From NCBI GenBank assembly GCA_008638375.1, contig CM018043.1, positions 56,252,947 to 56,316,946 on the forward strand: a stretch of 64,000 nucleotides of DNA, read 5' to 3'. The notes under the pieces are model-generated. The model was not told where the DNA came from. It did no database searches and worked only from the letters and a program-made list of their open reading frames with translations. The translations under genes were made by a program, and so were the position numbers. Below, piece after piece: positions 36,858-48,018 of this stretch. Positions within the stretch are counted from its first letter, which is position 1. Every line of letters begins with the position of its first letter. This DNA is from Nyssa sinensis (lineage: Eukaryota > Streptophyta > Magnoliopsida > Cornales > Nyssaceae).

Positions 36858-37839
36858 GATAGTTGAAGTTCAGGCCCAGGTCGGTCCAAAAATAATAAAA
36901 GTCTGACATTGAAAAAAAACTTGGCCTATCTTTGTTTATCTTCTACGTAAAGTTGTATGTATGTGCCCATCCCCTGACCTCTGAGTTACACGTTGTTCTC
37001 CTTAACCTACGCTTTCTCTGCTTTTTCTGTGGTTCCTTCTCCATAGTAGTTGTCGAGAGATAATCATATGCAACTCAAAATGACGGGAATGCCCTTCCAA
37101 GGAAACGTCCCGAAGACTTTTTGGTAAATTCGATTGCTGAGTTTGGAAAGTAGGCTGAACGAGTGAGCCGTGTGAGCCGCCGATGTAGACGGAAAGAAGC
37201 GTGGAGGGAAAAGAGCTTGGGAGGGAATCGCGGTCATTTGGCGGCAACACGTGGCTGAAGATTGTCTTGTTGTGCCAGCTTGGCGGCTGTCAGAAAGTCC
37301 GAAAACGTTATGTGAGATTATATAGTAAAAACGAGAATATGGGTTTTCGTGAGATTCTGCCGATATTTTCGTCAAGAAGTAAATTATGAAATGAAGCTTT
37401 CAATTCGGATTAGTGACAAGGAATTAGCGTTCGTTCACTTGATTTGAATGTGATTTATATGGTGCCATTCAATAATTATTGATGAAGACAGCGATATCAA
37501 TTTCATATTATACTTTTATATTTTAAGGACATATTAGTTGTTTTCTTTATTCAATGAATATATATATATATATATATATATATTGCTGATTGTTAGTTAA
37601 ATTATTAAAGTTTACAGGAATTATAGGTTAAGTATTGTGAAAGATGATTTGAAAATATTTCATAAATTTAGAGGCCTCGAGTTTAATTTATAATTTATAA
37701 AATTTTTAATTATTTTATAAGTAAAGAGTAGATTAGTCTTGTAAAATTGAAATATCACTATCTCAAACAAAAAAAAAAAATGTTATAAATAACTTAATCA
37801 CTCACTTAAACTAGAAAATAATATATATATATATATATA
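36858..37839. other. Intergenic DNA with a GC-richer island
   Basis: The interval 36990-37300 is GC-richer and contains CACGTG within AACACGTGGC near 37249. Overlapping frames on both strands do not look like a known protein. It may be an orphan promoter or a non-coding first exon. From 37480 onward the sequence is AT-rich. Confidence 0.35.
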
Positions 37840-38045
37840 TATATACATATGATGATGAATTTTCTTTTTTTTTTAAAAAAAAAAAAACAACATATGATGA
37901 TGAATTTTCTTTTTTTTTTTTAAAAAAAAAAACAACATATGATGATGAATTTTCTTCTTTTTTTTAAAAAAAAAAAAAACACAAGTGAATTTTATATATA
38001 TATATATATACACACACACACATATATGTATATATATATTTATTA
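37840..38045. repeat. Three T(n)A(n) hairpin repeats between TA tracts
   Basis: The unit CATATGATGATGAATTTTC followed by a run of Ts and an equal run of As occurs three times (starts at 37846, 37890 and 37936; pitch 44-46). Each T/A run can fold on itself. A (TA)n(CA)n tract follows at about 37994-38040. Confidence 0.9.
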
Positions 38046-39180
38046 TAGTAGACTCCACCTACATGTGACTAAGAACATTTCTTATCCACACTTTTCATTT
38101 TCATCTTTATTTTAACATCTGTTGTAAATTATGGATATCACATTTTCATTCTAATTATATTATTCTTCAAATCTCACTTTTAATAATGTTATTTATGTTC
38201 AAAATGTAATTATTCAACATATATTTAACCAAAATATAATTATTTATCTTTTTTTGTAAAAACACCATGATATATCTAAATTTCAAATTAATATACATTC
38301 AAAATAAATAAAATTACATTAAAAACTATTAAAGTATATTAAAAAAAGATAAAAAAAAAACACATTAAGAAACGAATAAAAAACACATTATTAATTTTTT
38401 TTTCAATGAAATGTTAAAAGTTTAATTCTTATTAAGATCTTTAATGTTGGTGATTGGTTGATATTTTTTTCTACCATTTAAAAAAACTAAATTTGAAACA
38501 AATAGCTAATAATTAAAATAGAAAATAAATTATCAATAAATTAATTCAAAATTTTAAATATTTATTTAAATAATATAAAAATAATTAATTTTAGTTTGAT
38601 AGTATTATAAAAATTAATAGTGTATAAATAGTGATTTTAAAACTATCTTCAGATCTTTTAAAGGACTTTCAAATTGAAAGATAAAAAAATTAAACTCATC
38701 TTCATATGAATCTTCAAATTTAAAGATGAAATGAAGATGAGTTGAATTTATATTTTTCCATCCCTATCCTACATTTAAAGTTTTAAAGGTAGATTAAAAA
38801 TGCTCTAAAAATAAGAAATTTTAATGACAAATATAGTACTACTTTTTGAATTATACAAAAGTTAAGTGTAATCAACTTTTGAGTGGTGAAGAGAGGCAAA
38901 ATATATATATATATATATATAATAAAAAAAGTCCTAAAAATATTTAGTGAAAATATAAGTCTGTTGTGAAGGACTACTGTTAATTTAAAATTTTTTTATA
39001 AAAACTAAGAATAAAAAATCTAAATTTTAAAAGTTAGGGCCATTTTTCCCCTTACCACCCATGTGCAGGCAGCAAGCTTGGAAGAGATTATGAACATGTC
39101 ACGAGTTGTAAAGAGATGAAAAGAAAAGGAAAAAGGGTTACTACAAGAAGATAGGCAGTGACGTCAATTGGGGGGGGCCA
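38046..39180. other. AT-rich DNA upstream of the NAC locus
   Basis: No gene is recognised. The segment 38060-38815 has weakly inverted ends and resembles the stretch at about 28448-28940, so both may be members of one MITE family. A TGACGTCA motif lies just upstream of the NAC leader at about 39159. Confidence 0.35.
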
Positions 39181-39235
39181 ACTATCAACCCATGCGCAAC
39201 CGAGCGGTCCTCCCTCTTCCTTCCTTCCTGCCTCC

Positions 39236-39372
39236 TTTTTATACTTCTCTCCCTCTCTCCCTCCTAACGGAATTTCTTCTCACTTCTTTCTTTTCTATTT
39301 CACTTCGTCTTCTTCCTTTGTCTTCTTCTCCTTCACTACTCTCTGAAAGCTAACGACCAGTACCTCCCTCAG
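39236..39372 (+). promoter_or_regulatory. Probable core promoter and leader exon of the NAC gene
   Basis: A TATA-like TTTTTATACTT (39236-39246) is followed by a CT-rich, ATG-free leader and a strong splice donor (CCCTCAG|GTACGC, intron from 39373). An acceptor could be AAAG|ATG at about 41000 or another AG before 41047. A second TATA-like TTTATATT at about 40979 is an alternative, nearer promoter. The assignment is inferred from position and consensus. Confidence 0.45.
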
Positions 39373-40088
39373 GTACGCTTTTCACTGCATGCATGGAAAT
39401 TAAAAGAGTTTGTTCCTCCTCTAATTTCATTGGCATTACCCCCTTCTCTCTCTCAACACTCGCAGAGAAGTCGAAAACTGGTTTATCTAAAAAAATTTAC
39501 TTTAAATTTTCGTATATCTCAGAAAAAATTGCAGAAAAGAAGAGTACAAGATAAGGTTTGATTATCTTGAGTCTCACATGATGTAATTTTTAAAAATACA
39601 GCATGATACCTTAAGATATCCGAAATATTAATGAAAATAAAAATTAAGAATCCATAACATTACTTAATTCGAATGGTTACTTTTTTGCAATTTATATAGA
39701 CTTTCATAACTTACTGTCTTCCTTTTGAGTCTTCATGAAATGTTCTTCCTTTCCTGACCACACCCAAGTTCTATCTCACTCCATCTAGCTGCCAATTGAG
39801 AGTAAAGTTTGGAGTGAGTTTGAGTTGAAAATATCTCTCTATATGTATGATTTAAATGAGAAAGCAGCACACCAATACATATTTTGTTTAGATACAATTC
39901 TCTCCCACCTCCAATTTTTAGGCGTGGTAATCAGCATTTTCAATCTATCAAAGCAAAGAGGTCAGAAATGTCATGGAAATTCAAGACAAACAGGCAAGAG
40001 GGTCAGAATCCGGTTTCTAAAATGAGACATCAGACCCTGCAAAAGTCCACTTCAGAGTGCTTTCTTTTCTCCTTTTCTCTATACATGG

Positions 40089-40129
<41 letters not shown>

Positions 40130-41046
40130 TATATTCCTCCTCTGGGGGGCTTTGATCCAATGAAACATTTGCCCTTCTTTTTGTCTCTTAACCTTTTTCC
40201 CTTTTCACAAACGCGTGCTAATTTGTGATGAAACGTCATCCACCTTGTCCATTTGGCTTACCGTAATTAAACAATAATTTCTTAAGAATAATATTACATA
40301 TATATACCTACAATTATATTTTTATTTGTATCCCAAGGTGATTGGTTATTATTTGGTGATTTTAAAAAATCAGATTATACATGGTCTTCAAGATAGCATA
40401 TATATGATGTTACATCTATGTAGTATTTTCTTTAAGAAAGTTGAAATTTATATATCCTTGAAAAAACAATTGATTTATCATGCTTTACCTTCTCAATTTT
40501 TGGACCTATTTATGCATCCATTTAATTTAAATATATAATACAGTGATATATAAAGACCCAGTTCATGATGCATCATTTCCACCATTCATCAACACAAGAC
40601 AACATCATTAATAAGCACAAACCCCCTACTTGTCCGTTTCGCCAGACCTCCAATACAGAGCAAGAGGTTCAGCTCCTACTTCTCTTAGTTTTTATCAAAA
40701 ACAAACACTCATCATTTGGTTTTCCTTTTCCTTTTCATCTCCATCTTCTTTTATCCCCATTAAAATCATTGTCTGTGAAAAAATGGGGTTTGTTTATATA
40801 ACACGCGCTTATTTCCTGTCATAGATATAAAAATGCTGAGTGTTGCTCACCACCAGATGAGCTGATGATTTTATCTGATAACACTTGTCACCTTTTCATT
40901 TGTTGGGTTCATTATTTCTCTTTATTTTATTTGCCTTTATAGCTTTTTGTACTACTGTTTTTGTGTTTCTCTTCTCTCTTTATATTGGTTATGATTCAAA
41001 GATGATGGAGTAAAGGAAGGTGCTGTTTGGTGTGGTGGTGAACTTG
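39373..41046 (+). other. Probable leader intron and upstream region of the NAC gene
   Basis: Non-coding. It includes a (CA)n(TA)n tract at about 40088-40130. Close to the start codon are two tiny upstream frames, ATG ATT CAA AGA TGA at 40991 and ATG ATG GAG TAA at 41002. They would be in the mRNA only if transcription starts nearby or the acceptor lies upstream of them. Confidence 0.4.
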
Positions 41047-41073
41047 ATGCAGTCACAGAAGCAAGATATTAAG

Positions 41074-41987
41074 ATGGACACAATGGAGTCATGCGTCCCA
41101 CCTGGATTCCGGTTTCATCCGACAGATGAGGAGCTCGTAGGGTACTATCTTAAGAAGAAGGTCGGATCTCAGAAGATTGATCTTGATGTTATCAGAGACA
41201 TTGATCTGTATAGGATCGAACCATGGGATCTCCAAGGTGGTAACTTCTTTCTTTTCTTGCTATTCTAAATTTAGGGTTTCTGTCGTACGTATTTCTAGAG
41301 TAAAATCTATCACGATGGAAATTGTTCCATATCGATGTTAGTCTTGATGAACTGAGCAACTTTTTTAGCATTAAAAACAGTATAAGAAGCGGCTTCTATC
41401 CATTTCGTGAAATAGCAAATAACAGTTTTGCTTAGATCTGTGCATGTTACAAATTGTTAAGTTGAAATTCAATGTTAATTAAATTTGAAGCATAAAAACG
41501 TAGATGCTTAAAAGATATGTTTGAGTGATATGAAATGGTTTTCATTTGATGCCATCTGAGTGATCTTACATGGTAATGTGCAGAGAGATGCCGAATCGGA
41601 TATGAAGAGCAAAGTGAGTGGTATTTCTTCAGCCACAAGGATAAGAAGTATCCAACTGGAACAAGGACCAACAGAGCTACCATGGCTGGGTTTTGGAAGG
41701 CGACTGGCCGAGACAAGGCAGTGTATGCTAAGTTAAAACTCATCGGCATGAGGAAAACCCTCGTCTTCTACAAAGGGAGGGCGCCAAATGGGCAGAAAAC
41801 TGACTGGATCATACATGAATATAGGCTTGAATCCGAAGAGAATGGCCCTCCACAGGCAAGCGCATTATCTTTTGCTAATTATTTAAGAACACCTGATATT
41901 TCTCTCTTCCCTTTAACACTTGATATTTTTGTCTTCCCTATTTTCATTCTTTCCCTTGAGCTATTTAATGTTGAGAAACTACTATTA

Positions 41988-42055
<68 letters not shown>

Positions 42056-42521
42056 AGCTATGTTCAAAAGGAGTTACTGAGAGAATTTTCTTTTTCTTAT
42101 GATCTTCCAACACAATAAGGAGAGTTCACAGCCTCTCTTGACTGAAATATGTGGAATTTTTTCACATTTGGTCTGCCTGGAAGTCATTACTATCCATTCA
42201 GAAACTTTAAAAAACTTGTATACTAAGAAGAGTTTGGGAATCCATTATTATTAGTGCTTCTCTCTCTCTCTCTCTCTGATTTCTTCTCTCCCTCTCTCTC
42301 TATATATATGTGTGTGTGTGTAGCTATGGTCAAAAGGAGTTACTGAGAGAATTTTCTTTTCTTATGATCTTCTAACACAATAAGGAGATTTCGACAGCCT
42401 CTCTTGACAGAAATATGTGGAATTTTTTCACATTTGGTCTGTCTGGAATTCATTAGTATCAATTCAGAAACTTTTAAATTTTTTGTATATTAAGAAGAGT
42501 TTGGGAGTCCATTATTATTAG

Positions 42522-42576
<55 letters not shown>

Positions 42577-43747
42577 AACACACAACATGGAAAGTACCTA
42601 AACTTCACTAACAGATAGGGGAAAAAAGTGCCTTAAATTCTTCATAAAACAAATAAATGTTTTTTTTCAAGTTTTTGTATACTTTCCGGGATTCATTTTT
42701 TCAAAGTTATGAGATACGAAACCACTTATGCTTTTCATGCATATTCCATCATATGCAATGTCACTGCATATGTTTAAATGAAAGATGAGTCTCACAATCC
42801 ATAAGTCAAAAGTTTGTCTTTTAAAGGAAATGAGATGCTTCTTCCAGGTCCATTTTTTTGGTATGATTTTTCCCTAATTCAACTTGTCAAAAGAAAATTT
42901 CGCATTCTCTTCTGATCATCTCAGCACCTTTGACTACCATTCTACTTCTCTTTACCAAACAGAAAGAAAATTAACAAAAAGCAAAAAGAAAATAAATATG
43001 AAAGAGAACATTATTTTGTCCTAAAGGACTTTATGGGCTTCTCAACTTTCTGTCTAGTTTCTGTCCAAACAAACAAGCAAACAAAATTGAATAAAAAAAA
43101 AAAGGAGAAGAAAAATAAATAAATGTATTAATTCCTTCATCTTGCTAACTAGGACAAGCTAGCTCTTGCAGGAAGAAGGATGGGTGGTGTGCCGAGCATT
43201 CAAGAAGAGAATAAGTAGCCAAACCAAGAGCATTGAAGGCTGGGACTCGACCTACTTCTTCGACGAACCGAGCGGTGTCAGTTCAGTTGTGGATCCATTT
43301 GATTATATTACAAGGAAGCCACAGAACTTTTTAGACCAGAATGTCATGTGCAAGCAAGAGTTAGAAGCAGATAATTTGAATTTCATGCACTGTGATCAAT
43401 TTGTACAGCTTCCTCAGCTAGAGAGCCCATCTCTCCCACTAATAAATAGGCCAAGCTCAATATCTCTGATATCAGAAAATAATGATCAGGAAGATCAAGA
43501 GCAAATTAGAGGGTGCAACAATACAGAGAAAGTGACAGATTGGAGGGCCCTTGACAAGTTTGTTGCTTCTCAGTTGAGTCAAGAGGATGGATATGAGGGT
43601 GATGGACTGTCAAGCTTTGGAGCTCAGAATAGTTTGGATATGCCGTTGCTCTTATTGCAGAGTGGTAGGGAAGAAGGGACCAGGTTAAATGGGTTCTTGA
43701 GTTCGAGCTCCGACTGTGACATTGGAATTTGCATATTTGATAATTGA
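41074..43747 (+). CDS. VND2: NAC transcription factor, VND1/2/3 clade
   Basis: Three exons, 41074-41236, 41584-41855 and 43172-43747, join in frame to give 336 residues. The first two exons and the start of the third encode the NAC domain: A ([19 protein letters not shown]), B ([17 protein letters not shown]), C ([20 protein letters not shown] and [10 protein letters not shown]), D ([20 protein letters not shown]), E ([12 protein letters not shown], 146-157). The C-terminal activation region has [27 protein letters not shown] (from about residue 269) and the end [11 protein letters not shown], typical of VND1/2/3-type vessel regulators that switch on secondary-wall and programmed-death genes in xylem. 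Intron 1 is GT-AG; intron 2 starts with GC (CACAG|GCAAGC). In-frame ATGs also exist at 41047 and 41083; 41074 gives [10 protein letters not shown], the usual start of this clade. VND2 is chosen over VND1/3 partly from its neighbour. Confidence 0.93.
41989..42557 (+). repeat. 266-bp tandem duplication in NAC intron 2
   Basis: Each unit starts with (CT)n(TA)n(TG)n and continues into TAGCTATG(T/G)TCAAAAGGAGTT and about 200 bases of unique sequence. Copies are about 41989-42258 and 42259-42524, and a third (CT)n(CA)n tract follows. Identity of the unique part is above 90 percent. Confidence 0.9.
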
Positions 43748-45590
43748 AGAGAATAGAGGTAAAAGAGGTTTTTATTGATATTACTTTTAATGTTCAAGGA
43801 TAAATTGATATTTGAGACATTTACATTGTAAAAATATGGTTATTAATGACTATGATTCTATCATTTCATTATTTTGTGAACAAGAAAAAAATTCTATCTT
43901 TCTCACGTATTATTTTAAAAATTTCACATAACACTTATTATACCATTAAAATCTTAGATGTCATCATATAATCTATGACGGACTTAGAAATTAACTTGTC
44001 ATAGACAAATTTGTGACTGATTGTATGAAGAAAAAAAATTCATTCTTTCTCACCCCCGTATGATTCTAGCATTTTATTATTTTGTGAATTTCACGTAACA
44101 CTTATTGTACCATTAAAATCATAGATGTTATCACATTCACGTAACACTTATTGTACCATTAAAATCATAGATGTCATCACATACTATGTAACGTACTTAG
44201 AAAATAACTTTTTCATGAGCACAATTTTAATTACCATGTGTGTGCACATACCTATTTGCAGTTGTGCAGAAATGGACAAACACCCACGAATACTTTGCTT
44301 GGGTGTTTCTCTATCCACATATAATTTATGAGACACTCTATTTTAGTTCAAGTTTTCGTTAACATAGATAAGTTTCTGAGACACTCTAATTTTATTTTTT
44401 GAATTTCAGAAACCTTCCAAACACGTTTGGAACATGTATGGACATAATTAGATACGTTTTGAACATTTTTTTTTTCTCTTTTTCCTTCTTTCTTTCATCT
44501 CCTCTATTTTTTTGTTATAATAAATATATATACACACCTACACACACATATTTATGTTGTATGTAATAATTAGTAAATTTGATTTAGAATTTAAATGATG
44601 AATGTATAAAATAATTAGGAAGTCAACAACTACTAGTACAAAAGTTAACAAATTAAACCAACAAAGTTCATATTTGGTAAATGATGAGAAAAATTCTAGC
44701 AGGAAGGTTTCATCTAATATTGGTATCATCTTTATATATGAGCATTTTGTAGAATTCACAAGTCTTATATGAAGCCCTCGACATTGGCCTTTAAGTAAAC
44801 CAAATTTCTGTTCAAGATCAAATGTGAAAATTAAAGTTGGATTCAATAACTTCTAAGTATAATCCCCAAGTAAATGTTATGAATTTTCAATTTAATTATA
44901 TTCCAAATGTAACGTGTTATTATGTGATACTTTTGAACTCGGTTAATATGATTTTCAAAATCATCATATAATAATACATTACAATAAAAATATAAATTGA
45001 GAATCTTTAAACATAACTCAATTTGTAATTGCCTATTTATGATCCTTCATTTAGTTGAGAAGACAAGGTTAATAAAGTAACTTCGACAGTCTACTTTTTA
45101 TATGTCCAAGTGGCCTATACAACTTCTCTATGAAAGCAATAGATACATGTCATGTACGCTTTCTATGTACAAACCCCAGAAAAGGGTACAAGGGAAAGCA
45201 AGATTTATATTGATGATGTGCCAACACTTGTTGAGGAGATGGGCAGAATTCAGTATATAATCTTGAATTATACAGAGGTTAATTGGAATCATGGCAAACA
45301 CCCCCTTGCCAATAACCAACTATATGGAATATTTTTAAGTGCAAAACACACGCACGCACGATTTCTTTCAAGCAGCCATCCCTAGTCATACTGGTGGACA
45401 AAATTCAAAGATGAAGACCAAGAAATGCTTCCATCCTTTTATATTGAGTTACTGAGAAATGTTGTGACAATGAATTAGGATAATTAATTATCCAATGAAG
45501 ATTTTGGTCAACAAAATTTCAGAACAAGAGAAACTCATGCGTGCCATGAAAGATGACAAAGCAAATCATATTAGAATAAGAGACTGCTTC
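43748..45590. other. Downstream of the NAC gene, no gene recognised
   Basis: A short unit containing AACACTTATTGTACCATTAAAATC occurs three times with variations (about 43928, 44097 and 44143). The rest is AT-rich, with no domain in any frame. Confidence 0.4.
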
Positions 45591-45599
45591 TTGCTAAGG

Positions 45600-46740
45600 T
45601 AAGGGTGCGCGTCACTAACAACACTTACACGCGCATGTGGCCAACCGTTAGAAGACACACTAGCGTCCTTCGCCGGGACATTGGTGCCACGTGTCAAACA
45701 CGTCTCTGCCATGTAATCACTAGATGCCCCTTCAGCGCCCTAGCCTAGTCCCCAAATCGGTTTTTGCTAAATTGATCCAGAACACCTTTTCAACTGTTTC
45801 ACTTTGTTTTTGATAAGTTTTTAATAGGTTTTGACCGGTTCCTTGACTTTTTTTCCCTCTATAAACCTTTTGCTTGGATCCGCTCATTATGTTGTTGTTC
45901 TTCGTATTCTTTGATATATCAAGAACACTGTTGTTTCATAGCATTCATTTCTATGCTCACTCCTTCCTTGATTTATGTGCCTACTCAAATGCTAATTGGA
46001 CACTGTTTCATAGCTAAAAATCTCTTGATTGGCTCCTTGGATTAGGATTAACTTCTGTTTTTTATATCCTGTATAGGTGTATCGATAGGCACAATAGTAA
46101 CTAGCTCTATATATTAATTGTATTGAACCGAATCTTTCCCTCATCTTGTTCTTTTCTATTCTCTTCATGGTTTTTGATGCTGCACTTTCTGATCAGTGGG
46201 GCTTCGCTCTTCGTCGCCTATCGAACACTGAAAAAGAAGATCAGAAGGCCACCAGGTTGGCTCCGGCGGTAGCCACCCCGATGATAAAGTCAATAAAAAT
46301 AGTAATAGAAGACTATAATTGAATGACTGTCAATTAAAAAGTGCACTTTAGGATTCAATTTATAGGCTGCGGATTCTCCTAAGTTGATTAGGATTCGACT
46401 TCGTAAAAGTAGGGATTTGATTGTCATCAGAGAATGACAGTTACTATGTTGAATATTGCGCTCATTGAAAATAGGAAGTGAAGGATATCCAGAAATAGCA
46501 GTTTCTGGATATCCACTGTTTCCTTATTTTTTGCTCGGTAAGGTACCTGAGGCCGCAATCAGCTCGGGATCCTCTTGTGCATGAGCATGGCGCCTTCCGA
46601 ACTGAAGGTGAGTCCGGAGGTTGCACGGGATTCCAAGCTAAGAAGCTCTGGAGTCCATATGCATAAGTCTGTTCTGGATGGATGAGCTTTAGCTGTTCTA
46701 TATGTATACGTGCATGTCATGTAAAGACTAATTTGTCACT
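45600..46740 (+). other. Orphan promoter-like unit with a 51-codon frame
   Basis: A GC-richer block carries GCCACGTGTC (G-box/ABRE type) near 45690 and a TATAAA at 45860. An ATG at 46167 opens 51 codons (to 46322) beginning MVFDAALSDQWGFALRRLSN. Codon use up to about 46283 looks coding, then turns AT-rich. A donor-like CTGAAG|GTGAGT lies at 46608. I do not recognise the peptide. It may be the first exon of a gene remnant, an LTR with a gag start, or a non-coding transcript. Confidence 0.3.
46483..46514. repeat. Perfect 13-bp hairpin
   Basis: GGATATCCAGAAA and its exact complement are separated by the 6-base loop TAGCAG. The arm contains the self-complementary GGATATCC. Confidence 0.85.
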
Positions 46741-46809
46741 TTATGGTGTATCAGTTTTTATTCATACCAACACATTGAATGATTTAGAAATTGGAGATAA
46801 AATGATTTG

Positions 46810-48013
46810 TGATCTGTCGTGGAAATCAATCAAATTACCAAACTAAACTACTAATATAGTAGAGAAGTAAGGGTCGAACCCACAAAGACTATTAATTGTT
46901 TAAAAACTAAAGTTGAGATTAATTTTAATTCAAATTAACAAAGATTGGTTGTTGTTGATTTTCTTTCTAAAATTAAATGAGAATTATAATTAAAGCAAAT
47001 ATTGAACTGAATTAACAATGAATCGAATTAAAAGAGGATTCCTAGGGTGTTGAATCTACCACTAATCTTGTAACTAGCTTCAATTGTATTAATTCTTGGG
47101 TCATTAAATTTGGATGTAAAAGATGTATTTCGGCTACAAGCCTCAATACAATCATCAAGAAAATCACGCACCAAAACCCTAAGCACGAATCATCTTTGGT
47201 CAACACAAATTGTCTACGTTAATTCTAAGGTCATAGTCATAATTTGTTTTCCCTGAGTTATGACTTGTCCTACGGTTTTGATGTATGTACACATATTACT
47301 ATTGTATAACCACATAAACAAAATCACAGAAATTGATTATGTGAAAGTGAATAATACGATCAATGCCTTAATAAAATCCCAATGTTATACAATCAACATC
47401 CAAGACTAATTAACCCAAAAATAAAATACAAAAAAGCAATATTACTTGACTAGAGTTTCATCTAAACCCTAGGAATGAGAGAACTTAGCCCATGATAATG
47501 GAAGAGGAGACCACCATAGCCATGGAGTTCTTCATCTTCTTCTTTTGAGTCGTCTCCTCCCTTCTTCCTTTCGTTTACATCTCCAAAAACAGCCTCCCTC
47601 CTTTCCAAAACCCTAGCTCCCAATAATATTCCCATTTTTTCCAAAAATACCCCTGCTACATAAAAATTCAGGAAAATAAACCAAAATTCCGTAATTAGAC
47701 ATTAGGGGACCAAAAAGGAAGTCTAAAGCGCTCCAAAATAGAGCCTATAGTGCTAAAATGAGCCCTGGTTCACCTACATATGGACCAAGCCTTTCTTCTA
47801 ACCCAAAACCACTTGTTTTTCATTTCTTTTAGCACTTCAAAGCCCAATATTTTTCTTGTTGTTCCAAATCATCAACTTTGTCAAGCTTTCTCTGCAAAAA
47901 GATAAAACAAGAATTAACTAGCAAATGCATATAAATTGGAGAAATTAAAATAATTAAAGTGCAAGAATATCTAAGGTTAACAAAATAAATACGCACTTTT
48001 TAACCAGTTATCA
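46810..48013. mobile_element. Solo LTR
   Basis: A 1204-bp element with TGAT...ATCA ends, flanked by the perfect 5-bp duplication ATTTG (46805-46809 and 48014-48018). It contains an AAGGGTCGAACCCACA segment seen in many plant LTRs. No internal polyprotein, primer binding site or second LTR is next to it. That structure is the expected product of unequal recombination between the two LTRs of a full retrotransposon. Confidence 0.85.
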
Positions 48014-48018
48014 ATTTG

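Noticed and set aside
37002..37389. Overlapping frames on both strands in a GC-richer island
   Set aside because: Frames on both strands of similar length suggest composition rather than coding, and no domain was recognised.
41020..41046. Upstream extension of the NAC protein
   Set aside because: The frame is open but the first codon is GTG. ATGs at 41047 and 41074 are better, and the family normally starts shortly before VPPGFRFHP.
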